From NCBI RefSeq assembly GCF_008973715.1, contig NZ_WBOL01000007.1, forward strand, positions 1 through 64,000: a DNA stretch of 64,000 bases, in the 5' to 3' direction. Made by a program: the position numbers and the translations under genes. Shown here one piece after another: positions 9,391 to 17,648 of this stretch (position 1 is its first letter; every line of letters starts with the position of its first letter). The notes beneath the pieces are model-generated. The model saw only the letters and a program-made list of their open reading frames with translations, searched no databases and was not told where the DNA came from. Source of the stretch: Nitrincola schmidtii. GTDB lineage: Bacteria > Pseudomonadota > Gammaproteobacteria > Pseudomonadales > Balneatricaceae.

Positions 9391-10842
9391 TTAAAAAGAA
9401 CCAAACAAACTTCCCAGTGTGACGAGTAAGACTAATGACAGTATTGGGAAAAGCACGGCAACCATAAAGATATCTTTGTAGGCTTCTCGGTGTGTTAAAC
9501 CACAGATAGCCAATAGCGTCACCACTGCTCCGTTATGAGGTAGACTGTCTAACCCTCCGGTCGCTACTGTGGTTACTCGATGCAACAAGTCAGGTGATAT
9601 ACCCAGCTGATTTGCAAGGAGCAGATAATCAGCCCCCAGAGTTTGCAGCGCGATACTCATACCACCAGACGCAGATCCCGTGACCCCTGCCAGTACGTTA
9701 ACTGATAACGCCAGCGATACCAGTGGATTACCACCACCAATACTGTCTACTGCCGATTTAATCAGATCAAACGCCGGTAACGCGGCTATGACTGCACCAA
9801 AACCAACCAAGCTTGCCGTGTTAAAAATCGGTAGAACGGATGCATTGGCGCCATCATCGAGTGATTGACGCAAAGTCATCAAGCGCTGCCAATTGGTGGC
9901 AATTAGCAACAAAATTGCCAGCGTGAGTGATGCAATGATCGACCAGACACCGACAACAGAGTCGATGGAGGTATTACCATACAACGACGAAGCTAAGTAC
10001 TCAGTATCAAAGCGAGGAAATAAATGTGCGCTAAACACATAATTCAGCACGATCACTAACACCACCGGCGCAATGGATAACGCAAAAGGTGGTAGTTGAT
10101 CACTGATTTTTTCGGGTTCGATTAATGTGACATCAAAACCTTCACCGCACGCCTGCTCTCGTTGTTTTTTATCAAACTGAACGGGTTGATCTTGATGGTT
10201 GCCATAACCCTCACCTCCCGCTTTTGCTAGCGATGCTTGTCTAGATAACCACCACTGCCCCATGGCAAACATGACCGCGGCGGTGATGATACCTAAAATA
10301 GGTGCTGCAAAAGGCGTTGTGCCAAAGTGTGGCATCGGAATCGCGTTCTGAATGGCAGGAGTACCCGGAAGCGCCGTCATCGTGAAGGTGAAGGCACCTA
10401 AGGCTATCGTTGCTGGTATCAAGCGCTTGGGGATGTCTGCCTGCCTAAACAGAGCCGCAGCTATCGGGTAGACCGCGAAGGCCACCACGAAAAGTGACAC
10501 TCCACCATAAGTTAACACTGCACAGGCTAACACGACTGCTAAAATAGCTCGCTCAGAACCGAGCTTGCCAACAATGGTTTGGCTAATTGATTCGGCTGCG
10601 CGACTGTCATCCATCAATTTGCCAAAAATAGCACCTAACAAAAACAATGGAAAAAATTGCGTGATGAAGTTACCCGCAGATCCCATGAATACCTGGGTAT
10701 AACTTGCTAGTAGTGGTGTGCCTGCGGCAAACAAGGCAGCAATCAGCGCCATAATCGGCCCTAATAACAGCACGCTGACACCGCGGTAGGCAAAAAATAT
10801 CAGCAGTCCAAGAGCTAAAGAGACACCTAATAAACCTATCAT
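9391..10842 (-). CDS. GntP-family permease, possibly for 3-hydroxybutyrate
   Basis: A 483-residue inner-membrane protein with about twelve hydrophobic segments in the pattern of the GntP/gluconate permease superfamily. Blocks such as NFITQFFPLFLLGAIFGKLM, TALPGTPAIQNAIPMPHFGTT and GVTGSASGGMSIAL are family-like. The pairing with a patatin-like hydrolase, and phasin genes elsewhere in the window, suggest 3-hydroxybutyrate as a substrate, since GntP relatives sit beside hydroxybutyrate dehydrogenase in pseudomonads; no such dehydrogenase is here, so gluconate or another organic acid is not excluded. The frame opens at a GTG (10851), but the ATG at 10842 has AGGAG eight bases upstream and begins just after the patatin gene's stop. 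Confidence 0.8.
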   Translation of the reverse strand: MIGLLGVSLALGLLIFFAYRGVSVLLLGPIMALIAALFAAGTPLLASYTQVFMGSAGNFITQFFPLFLLGAIFGKLMDDSRAAESISQTIVGKLGSERAILAVVLACAVLTYGGVSLFVVAFAVYPIAAALFRQADIPKRLIPATIALGAFTFTMTALPGTPAIQNAIPMPHFGTTPFAAPILGIITAAVMFAMGQWWLSRQASLAKAGGEGYGNHQDQPVQFDKKQREQACGEGFDVTLIEPEKISDQLPPFALSIAPVVLVIVLNYVFSAHLFPRFDTEYLASSLYGNTSIDSVVGVWSIIASLTLAILLLIATNWQRLMTLRQSLDDGANASVLPIFNTASLVGFGAVIAALPAFDLIKSAVDSIGGGNPLVSLALSVNVLAGVTGSASGGMSIALQTLGADYLLLANQLGISPDLLHRVTTVATGGLDSLPHNGAVVTLLAICGLTHREAYKDIFMVAVLFPILSLVLLVTLGSLFGSF

Positions 10843-10844
10843 GA

Positions 10845-11900
10845 CTAGCACTCCTTTTTATGCTGAATGGGTTTAACCGATCCCTCTAGTAACCATTCAG
10901 GATCAAAAGTGGTACGTTCGCCAATGGCCGCTTTATTTTCAGTTAACCACTGATCTGTTCTAGTGCGCCCTAAATCTCTCAAATAACACAGATACTCCCA
11001 CTCGGCATTGAGCTTGCTTGAGGCTTCAAGTGGCCAAAGATCATCTTCTCCATGAATACAATGAAGGCGCATATCGCGATATTCTTCATGCGCTAAGCCT
11101 TCCGACTGAATTAAATCTTTTAGTAGATTAATACTACGTAATTCTTTGATTAAACTTGCATTAAACGTGATTTCATTAAGACGATTAATAATATCACGAG
11201 CACTGGTCGGTACTTCATTACGATAAAATGGGTTGATCTGCACTAGAATTAAATCCCGCGCCGCACACTCATCCACCAGCGGATAAAGAGCCGGATTACC
11301 AGCGTAACCACCATCCCAATAGGCTTCTCCGTCAATTTCAACTGCCTGAAACATAAAAGGCAACGCAGCAGATGCTAACATCGCATCGACTGAAATTTCA
11401 GGTTGAGTAAAGACTTTAGGTCGTCCAGATCTAACATTGGTAGCAGTCACGAACAGCTTCATCGCCTTACAGCGATTGACGCGGTCAAAGTCAACCTGCC
11501 CTTCAATAACATCCCGCAAAGGATTGAGATTCATTGGGTTTAATTCATAGGGTGAAAGCACACGAGACAGGTGATCAAAGAAAATATAGCTAGGGGAATG
11601 ATCAAGGCTCCAAGTGCCATTGATGCGTGACCAAATATCGCGTTGGAAAGGGCTATTTTTAGCGCCATCACTGACTGACTTCCAGAATTTCTCTAGTGAA
11701 GCTTGAGCACCCCTACGACCACCCTCTTCAAAACCGTCAGCTAACACAACGGCATTCATTGCACCTGCACTGGTGCCACTGACACCTTCAATTTGAAGGT
11801 CTTCCTCGTCCAGCAGCCTGTCCAGCACACCCCACGTTAAGGCTCCGTGAGAACCGCCACCCTGTAACGCTAATTCAATCGATTTTTGCTTAGTAGCCAT
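10845..11900 (-). CDS. Patatin-like phospholipase / acyl hydrolase
   Basis: A 351-residue protein with a patatin fold in its N-terminal half. The oxyanion loop is GGGSHG (about residue 14), the nucleophile elbow is GTSAG (Ser about 45) and the catalytic Asp lies in the DGG motif of YWDGGYAGNP (about 195), forming a Ser-Asp dyad. No signal peptide is present, so it is likely cytoplasmic. Related proteins hydrolyse phospholipids or storage esters. It precedes the GntP-type permease by two bases, so the two are an operon. An ATG at 11942 opens the frame, but the ATG at 11900 has GAGG six bases before it and directly gives MATKQKSIELAL, the usual start of the domain. Confidence 0.87.
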   Translation of the reverse strand: MATKQKSIELALQGGGSHGALTWGVLDRLLDEEDLQIEGVSGTSAGAMNAVVLADGFEEGGRRGAQASLEKFWKSVSDGAKNSPFQRDIWSRINGTWSLDHSPSYIFFDHLSRVLSPYELNPMNLNPLRDVIEGQVDFDRVNRCKAMKLFVTATNVRSGRPKVFTQPEISVDAMLASAALPFMFQAVEIDGEAYWDGGYAGNPALYPLVDECAARDLILVQINPFYRNEVPTSARDIINRLNEITFNASLIKELRSINLLKDLIQSEGLAHEEYRDMRLHCIHGEDDLWPLEASSKLNAEWEYLCYLRDLGRTRTDQWLTENKAAIGERTTFDPEWLLEGSVKPIQHKKEC

Positions 11901-12047
11901 CGTTAACCTCGGTATATCCATAAATTGGTTTTGATGCTGCATTGCAACAAAGGTTCATCCTACTCCTAAAAGAGTTAAGACTAAAGAAATACAGCGGAAG
12001 TTGCGGTATGCTTCACTTCTTATTTTAAAACTAGATATCTAACACGA

Positions 12048-13349
12048 ATGACTCTATTTTCATCACTTGGTTTATGCCCTGAATTGCAATTTACGCTTGA
12101 TCAGTTAGGTTATGCTGAGGCTACACCGATTCAAGCACAGACAATTCCTTTGATTCTTAGGGGTGATGACCTCGTTGCTCAAGCGCAAACAGGAACGGGA
12201 AAAACGGCTTCCTTTGCCTTGCCAATGATTGAGAAGCTCAAGCATCGAGAAACTAAAGATGGCTATCATGAAATTCGTGGTTTAGTGCTAACACCGACGC
12301 GAGAATTAGCCATTCAAGTCGGTGATAAAATGCTGGATTATGGTACACAACTTGGAATGCGAGTGATCTCTATTTACGGTGGTGTACGTTTTGATAATCA
12401 GTTGCGAAAAATGAAACGTGGTGCAGATATATTGGTTGCAACACCTGGCCGTTTACTGGATATGCTGCTTCAGAAAAAGCTTTCGTTAAGTCAACTTGAG
12501 ATTCTAGTATTAGATGAAGCGGATAGAATGCTGGATCTAGGTTTTGCGGATGAATTGCGTCAGTTGCTGCAGTACATTCCTACTAAGCGCCAAACTTTAC
12601 TTTTTTCAGCAACCTACGATCCCAATATCCAGTTATTAGTGGATAAGATGCTGGTCTCACCGAGTAGAGTCAGTACAACGCCAAATAAACCATCGGCATC
12701 TGGCGTTACTCAACGTGCCTTTGCAGTCGACAATGCTGATAAAGCCGATATCTTAAGTTACTTGATTCGTGAGTGTCATTGGTCGCAAACATTGGTGTTT
12801 ACGCGCACCAAAAAGCGTGCTGATCAAGTGAATGAATATCTCAACAGTGAAGGTATTAGTTCGGTTGCACTTCATGGCGATAAAGCACAGCGAGAACGTA
12901 ATGACGCCCTACTTCGATTTAGTCAAAAAGAGGTGCGTGTGTTAGTGGCAACCGATGTTGCTGCAAGAGGTCTCGATATAGAGAGTTTACCGCAAGTGAT
13001 CAACTATGATTTGCCCAACCAACCTGAAGCCTATGTGCATCGTATCGGACGTACCGGTCGTGCAGGCAAGAAAGGCTTGGCTATTTCGTTTGTTTCAACT
13101 GAAGAAAAGCGTTTTCTTCAAGACATCACGCAACTGATTCGTCAGGAAATCCTCATCGAAGCAGTCCCTATTATTGAAGATGGAAGACTGCCAACAGATC
13201 GTAAAAAGATCTCGACTCAGAAAGCATCACCATCGAAAAAACGCTCGTTCAGCAATAATCAGAAACAAGGTTCTGCAGAGGTGAAAAAGCCAAAAGCAGA
13301 GTCTCCCGCTGCTAAAGATAAAGCAGGAAGACGATCGCTGTTTGGTTAG
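12048..13349 (+). CDS. rhlE: DEAD-box ATP-dependent RNA helicase, RhlE type
   Basis: A 433-residue helicase with all the expected motifs in order: Q motif (F..LG....TPIQ), Walker A AQTGTGKT, PTRELA, TPGRLLD, DEADRMLDLGF, SAT, ATDVAARGLDI and HRIGRTGRAG. The DEADRMLDLGF form and overall length fit RhlE. The last about 60 residues are Lys/Ser-rich and low in complexity, a basic tail common in RhlE proteins and thought to bind RNA. RhlE helicases assist ribosome assembly and RNA turnover. The gene diverges from the patatin gene and converges on the YgjP-type gene with 11 bases between. Confidence 0.88.
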   Translation: MTLFSSLGLCPELQFTLDQLGYAEATPIQAQTIPLILRGDDLVAQAQTGTGKTASFALPMIEKLKHRETKDGYHEIRGLVLTPTRELAIQVGDKMLDYGTQLGMRVISIYGGVRFDNQLRKMKRGADILVATPGRLLDMLLQKKLSLSQLEILVLDEADRMLDLGFADELRQLLQYIPTKRQTLLFSATYDPNIQLLVDKMLVSPSRVSTTPNKPSASGVTQRAFAVDNADKADILSYLIRECHWSQTLVFTRTKKRADQVNEYLNSEGISSVALHGDKAQRERNDALLRFSQKEVRVLVATDVAARGLDIESLPQVINYDLPNQPEAYVHRIGRTGRAGKKGLAISFVSTEEKRFLQDITQLIRQEILIEAVPIIEDGRLPTDRKKISTQKASPSKKRSFSNNQKQGSAEVKKPKAESPAAKDKAGRRSLFG

Positions 13350-13360
13350 AACGGGTAACG

Positions 13361-14107
13361 CTACTTGGGAAGTAGATAGCGGTTAAGTAGGGTATCTGAC
13401 TCGCGCCAGTTAGGCATAAACTCAGTCATTAATGCGTGGAATCGTGCGTTGTGACTGGGTTCATGTAAGTGAACTAGCTCATGCAAAATAATGTAATCAA
13501 GGCAGATTGGGGGCAATTGAACGAGTTCTGCATTAATCCAGACTCTTGCTGCCCTAATACTGCAAGTACCCCAGCGAGTTTTCATCGCTTTGATTCGACA
13601 CTCTTTAGCTTTTGTTTGGCTGATTTTTTCAAAAACAGGTAAGCGCTCATGGATGCGTTGTTGCAGTTGAGATCTTAACCATAGATTTAAGGCATGTTGA
13701 ATCGCCTCGTCATCTTTCTTATCCATCTGCACATGAAGTTGGTTATCTTCACAGATGGAGATATGAGTATATTGGGCTTCTGAAAAGATGACCTTGTATT
13801 CCTGCCCCCAAAGAAGCACTTGATTCAAGTTTTGAGCCGAAACCGGGTTTAATTGAACTTTATGCTGTAGCTGCTTACGCTTACGCTCTATCCAGTGCTG
13901 CTTTTGTTCTAGAAACTGAGCAATTTCAGCATCTTTCATTCGTTTAGGTGCAGAAACACAGACCTGTCCATTACTCGGATCAATACGAAGATACAGATGC
14001 TTAATCGCTTTACGTTCGATTTTAAGGTTATCCACTAAAAAAGCACCGGCGTTAGGCGGGTGCTTTTCAGAGATGAGATCGAAAAGGTTGTTAAACCTGA
14101 ACATCAA
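13361..14107 (-). CDS. YgjP-like (DUF45) metalloprotease; start uncertain
   Basis: The open frame of 248 codons carries a YgjP/DUF45 domain with the zinc motif HELVHLHEPSHNARF near its C-terminus, in which two His and a later His bind metal and Glu is catalytic. A typical SprT/WLM-like arrangement of a beta-rich N-terminal part and CRIKAMKTRWGTCS precedes it. The true start is not settled. The first ATG (14107) overlaps the upstream small gene by 17 bases, and the frame would then run through a strong minus-strand terminator at 14037-14067. A GTG at 14035 comes right after that terminator and leaves the domain intact, but has no clear ribosome binding site. Substrates of YgjP proteins are unknown to me. 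Confidence 0.75.
   Translation of the reverse strand: MMFRFNNLFDLISEKHPPNAGAFLVDNLKIERKAIKHLYLRIDPSNGQVCVSAPKRMKDAEIAQFLEQKQHWIERKRKQLQHKVQLNPVSAQNLNQVLLWGQEYKVIFSEAQYTHISICEDNQLHVQMDKKDDEAIQHALNLWLRSQLQQRIHERLPVFEKISQTKAKECRIKAMKTRWGTCSIRAARVWINAELVQLPPICLDYIILHELVHLHEPSHNARFHALMTEFMPNWRESDTLLNRYLLPK
14037..14067 (-). terminator. Strong intrinsic terminator inside the 5' part of the ygjP frame
   Basis: Stem AAAAGCACC (14039-14047) pairs with GGTGCTTTT (14059-14067) around an 11-base loop. On the minus strand it ends in six T. It best serves as the terminator of the small YjfB-like gene, which stops at 14091. Confidence 0.7.
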
Positions 14108-14288
14108 TAATTTGACCTACAGCACTGGTTGGGTCTGCTTTGACTCCGGCTGGAGCATCGGGAATTAAGTTGACGATCATCTCACCTTGAGTTTCCATTT
14201 GATCTACAACCATTTTATTCACTTTTGATGCGTATTCCATTTGAAAATTCAAAGCACTGATTGCTGAACCTGTGGCAGCAATATTCAT
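14091..14288 (-). CDS. Small YjfB-like putative motility protein
   Basis: A 65-residue soluble protein. The N-terminal part (MNIAATGSAISALNFQMEYASKVNKMVVDQMETQGEMI, read in pieces) has the pattern of the YjfB family: a short helix, then VxxxKMxxDQxExQGxxx. YjfB proteins of Bacillus and others are described only as putative motility proteins. The start is supported by a GAGG about ten bases upstream. It has its own promoter region after the strong hairpin at 14376-14449 and its own terminator at 14037-14067, so it looks like a monocistronic small gene. Neighbours are cell-wall genes, not flagellar genes, so the motility label is weak. Confidence 0.65.
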   Translation of the reverse strand: MNIAATGSAISALNFQMEYASKVNKMVVDQMETQGEMIVNLIPDAPAGVKADPTSAVGQIIDVQV

Positions 14289-14360
14289 ACAACCTCCTCG
14301 GAACTATTTTCTAAGAAAATCTGTTCCTACAAAATTCGAAACAAGCGTGATTGGCAGAGT

Positions 14361-14449
14361 TAAAAAATAAAAAAACCGTCAATCCAACTTTCCGATAGCT
14401 TAACAGATTTTTCACTGCTCATTAAGGCTATCGGCTATAAGATTGACGG
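14361..14449 (-). terminator. Long two-part hairpin terminator of the L,D-transpeptidase gene
   Basis: CCGTCAATC (14376-14384) pairs with GATTGACGG (14441-14449), and inside it CCGATAGC (14392-14399) pairs with GCTATCGG (14427-14434). Read on the minus strand it ends in seven T, A and six T, so it terminates the gene that stops at 14499. It is longer and more elaborate than needed for a plain terminator. Confidence 0.75.
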
Positions 14450-14498
14450 CTTAAGGTTATTTCGCTTACCTGTATCGCGTTGGCTAAAACAACTTAGC

Positions 14499-15230
14499 CT
14501 AACTTCCCTGCTTAGTACTTACGTTAGTAAACGGAGCAACATATTGAGCAACACGTTGTGGTTGGCAGTTCAAAAATGCAGAACTTTGTAACCAGTCTTG
14601 ATCAGGATAATAAGTGAACAAGAATTGACCACCTTTAAGGTTATCAACGACAGTATCGACTATTTCTGGTCTAACGGCAGGACAGCCTTGGCTGCGGCCG
14701 ATACGACCGTAGCGATCAATCCATTCTGGATCAACGTAATCCGCTGCATGTATCACAATGGCTCGCTCACGAGCTTTGTCATTGATGCCAGGCTCTAAGC
14801 CGTCCATGCGAAGTGAGTAACCGTGACGACCAAAATAACTTTCTTGAGTTCTAAATAAACCAATACTGGATTGGTGACTGCCAACAATATTTGAGAAATC
14901 AGTGGCATACTTGTCACCAGTATTGTTGCCATGAGCAACGAGTTCTTCAAGAATCAGTTGATGTTTTGTTAAATCAAAGATCCAAAGACGCTTGTCAGTG
15001 GAGGGTAGTGAAAAATCGATAACAGCTAAGCGATCAGCACTGGGTAAACCATTATTAGTGGCGCACTGCATTGATAAAAGGGCTTTATTCAAAACGGCTT
15101 GATTGAGTTCAGGTGCTTCAGCAGAGAGTTTTTCAGTAAGATAATGTGGAAGAAGTTGAGCGGATGAGGTGGTAGTCAAAAACAGTGACGCAATAAACAA
15201 ACCAGTCAACGGCGTGAATTTTGGCGACAT
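14499..15230 (-). CDS. Murein L,D-transpeptidase catalytic-domain family protein (YkuD_2)
   Basis: A 243-residue protein with an N-terminal signal peptide (FIASLFLTTTSSA, cut about residue 24). The catalytic region holds HGNNTGD, FSNIVGSHQSSIGLFRT, IVIHAADYV and SQGCPAVR; the last contains the active Cys of the L,D-transpeptidase fold. The arrangement fits the YkuD_2 branch rather than classic YkuD. Such proteins act in the periplasm on peptidoglycan stem peptides, either cross-linking or attaching them. A GGAG site precedes the ATG. It diverges from a second, larger L,D-transpeptidase gene, and shares a 157-base promoter region with it. Confidence 0.85.
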   Translation of the reverse strand: MSPKFTPLTGLFIASLFLTTTSSAQLLPHYLTEKLSAEAPELNQAVLNKALLSMQCATNNGLPSADRLAVIDFSLPSTDKRLWIFDLTKHQLILEELVAHGNNTGDKYATDFSNIVGSHQSSIGLFRTQESYFGRHGYSLRMDGLEPGINDKARERAIVIHAADYVDPEWIDRYGRIGRSQGCPAVRPEIVDTVVDNLKGGQFLFTYYPDQDWLQSSAFLNCQPQRVAQYVAPFTNVSTKQGS

Positions 15231-15387
15231 ATAGGCTTCTCCAGATAAAATACTTTTCCTGATGCTGGTATTAATCGTATTAGCAATGCAGGATGTGTCT
15301 ATACTAAAAGCATCGATTTATACAAAATAGCGTATAACCAATTGCTTCAAACATAAAAAATAATTAGGCAAGTGTAGCAGGCTTCGT

Positions 15388-16929
15388 ATGATAGGAAAAC
15401 ATCTGTATAAAAAAACATCACAACTAATGGTGATTTATGTCATTGGTTTGTTTTTTACGCTACAGGCAGCGGCATCGACTATCTCTACTGATCGCCATGC
15501 ATTATTGGTTGAGTTTTTATTTTTAACAGATAAGCATCCACAGTGGCAAAACCTAGAACGATTAAAAGATTTAGAGTTAGCCATTCAGGATCTTGTTCAT
15601 GACGGTTTAAACCCCTCCTCTTATCAGCTTAAAAGGATTCAACAACTGATCTCGAATCTGGATGATGGCATCTTGGATTTCTCTGCTGCGGAAGATGCCG
15701 TGATCAGTGGTGCATATCTTGAGGCGATAGCCGATCTTATGTTGGGTCGTACACGAAATAGCAACGTCGAACGCTATTTAAATTTTCAGCAACAACAACC
15801 AGATGCTGTTGCAAAAATTGTCCATCTAGCCATTAACCATATAGATGAACCGAGTATCGCATTTGAAAATGCACGCCCTAACATTGATCAATATCAAAAC
15901 CTGCGTCAAGCGCATCAAATAGTTCTAGATGAGGTTTTGGCATCACCAGCCTTACCTATAATCTCGCCTGATAGACCGTCGTTGAGACTCGGAATGACCG
16001 ACCCTAGAGTCACCCTTTTAAGGCAGCATTTACAACTTCCATTACCTGACGTTAATGCAAATATGTATGATCAAGTACTGAGCGATGCGGTAAGGCAATT
16101 TCAAGCAGCGCAAGGATTAGAGGCAGATGGTATCGCGGGACCGCAAACGATTGCTCGCTTAAATCGCACACCTGAACAAAATTTAGCTGCTATTCAAGTC
16201 AATTTAGAGCGCTGGAGAAGAGTAAACCCAGCATTAACTGACAATCGCGTTATAACTAATATCGCTGGCGCAAAACTGGAATATTATCAAGATGGCGAAT
16301 TAGTGTTTACTTCTCGAACGCAAGTGGGTCGTCGTGATCGACCAACACCTCTGATGATTAGTGAGATTAGTCACTTTACACTCAACCCAACTTGGACGAT
16401 TCCACCGACAATTTATCGACAAGACAAATTGCCCGCAATTCAGAAGGATCCAACTTACATTCAAAGCAATCGTCTAACCGTTTTGGATACTCAGGGTAAT
16501 CGCTTAGATCCTGATTCAATCGATTGGGATAACCCTGGTGCTATTTTATTAAGGCAATCAGCAGGTCCTCATAATGCGCTGGGTCAAGTGGTGATACGCT
16601 TTCCGAATCAACAAGCCATCTATCTTCATGACACCCCTAATCAGCGTCTATTTGAGCGGAATGAGCGTTATTTCAGTTCTGGATGTATTCGGGTCGAAGA
16701 TGCCAAAACGCTTGTAAATAGTCTTCTAGAAGCCACTCATAGTTCGCATGCGACTCAGTTTGATGCATTATTAAGCAGTGGACAGACTCGCAATATCAAT
16801 ATAGGCCAACCCGTGACCATTATTCTTGGATACTGGACGGTAGAAGCGCTTTCTCAAGGTGATCTTCAACTATTTACAGATGTGTATGACTTGGATAAAG
16901 CACTACTCAACGCATTAAATGCATATTAA
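15388..16929 (+). CDS. L,D-transpeptidase of the YcbB/LdtD type
   Basis: A 513-residue periplasmic enzyme. An N-terminal signal/anchor (LMVIYVIGLFFTLQAAAS, about residues 13-30) is followed by an alpha-helical scaffold, a peptidoglycan-binding repeat (LRLGMTDPRVTLLRQHL ... LEADGIAGPQTIARLN, about 200-270), and a C-terminal YkuD catalytic domain. The active site is seen as HDTPNQRLFERNERYFSSGCIRVED (read in parts), with the nucleophilic Cys in SSGCIRVED at about residue 432. This order matches E. coli LdtD (YcbB), which makes 3-3 cross-links in murein and can bypass penicillin-binding proteins. The gene is likely monocistronic. Confidence 0.88.
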   Translation: MIGKHLYKKTSQLMVIYVIGLFFTLQAAASTISTDRHALLVEFLFLTDKHPQWQNLERLKDLELAIQDLVHDGLNPSSYQLKRIQQLISNLDDGILDFSAAEDAVISGAYLEAIADLMLGRTRNSNVERYLNFQQQQPDAVAKIVHLAINHIDEPSIAFENARPNIDQYQNLRQAHQIVLDEVLASPALPIISPDRPSLRLGMTDPRVTLLRQHLQLPLPDVNANMYDQVLSDAVRQFQAAQGLEADGIAGPQTIARLNRTPEQNLAAIQVNLERWRRVNPALTDNRVITNIAGAKLEYYQDGELVFTSRTQVGRRDRPTPLMISEISHFTLNPTWTIPPTIYRQDKLPAIQKDPTYIQSNRLTVLDTQGNRLDPDSIDWDNPGAILLRQSAGPHNALGQVVIRFPNQQAIYLHDTPNQRLFERNERYFSSGCIRVEDAKTLVNSLLEATHSSHATQFDALLSSGQTRNINIGQPVTIILGYWTVEALSQGDLQLFTDVYDLDKALLNALNAY

Positions 16930-17009
16930 TTCTAAGCTTAATCTACTTCTCTGATTTTCTTGTTAGACGTAATTCGGTATGATTCTCCTTTTTGACAAGA
17001 GAAATATTT

Positions 17010-17633
17010 GTGAAAGAAGAAGTGTGCACTAGCCGTAAAGCGGCTGAGTTACTCGGTGTAACACCCCGCACGATCCAGCTATGGGCTGACGCGGGTATAC
17101 TGGATAGCTGGAAAACGCCAGGTGGACATCGCCGTTTTTATTTGTCAGCTGTTCAACAGCTTGCTAGAGAAATTCTCGATGGCTGTTCTCCTGTATTGTC
17201 TGATTCAAAAGCTGAACAACAAGCAACACTACTTTCCAGCAAAAAAACTCAAGTTGAACCCGCAAAGATACTGGTAGTGGATGATGACAAAACCCTACTG
17301 CGTCTTTACGAGTTAACCATCAATAGCTGGGGCCTACCCATTCAATTAACACTTGCCAATGACGGTTATCAGGGTTTGATAGAAGTTGGTCGCTGCAATC
17401 CAGATCTTCTCATTCTGGATCTACAAATGCCAAATATAGATGGTTTCGCTGTTGTAGAGGCGTTAGAAAGGCAGCAACTGCTTGATCAAATGTCTTTAAT
17501 GATTATCTCGGGTTTGGATGAGGAATCTTTGGCAGAGCATAAACCCCTGCCTGAAGATTGCACAGTTATTCAAAAACCCATTCCTTTCTTGAGAATCCGT
17601 GAGCAAGTAGAGAAAATATTGTTAAGCCGTTGA
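17010..17633 (+). CDS. MerR-type HTH fused to a response-regulator receiver domain
   Basis: A 207-residue protein with a DNA-binding domain first and a receiver domain second, the reverse of most response regulators. Residues about 7-55 (SRKAAELLGVTPRTIQLWADAG...WKTPGGHRRF) are a MerR/excisionase-like winged helix. After a Ser/Gln-rich linker, residues about 84-205 form the receiver: acidic pair VVDDD, phosphoacceptor Asp in LLILDLQMPNIDG, conserved Thr/Ser (MIISG) and Lys in IQKPIPF. Start: the frame opens at TTG 16992, but the GTG at 17010 has an AAGAGA site eight bases upstream and is preferred. No histidine kinase is adjacent. Nearby cell-wall genes may be targets; that is a guess. Confidence 0.82.
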   Translation: MKEEVCTSRKAAELLGVTPRTIQLWADAGILDSWKTPGGHRRFYLSAVQQLAREILDGCSPVLSDSKAEQQATLLSSKKTQVEPAKILVVDDDKTLLRLYELTINSWGLPIQLTLANDGYQGLIEVGRCNPDLLILDLQMPNIDGFAVVEALERQQLLDQMSLMIISGLDEESLAEHKPLPEDCTVIQKPIPFLRIREQVEKILLSR

Positions 17634-17648
17634 GCTTTCAGTTTAGTT

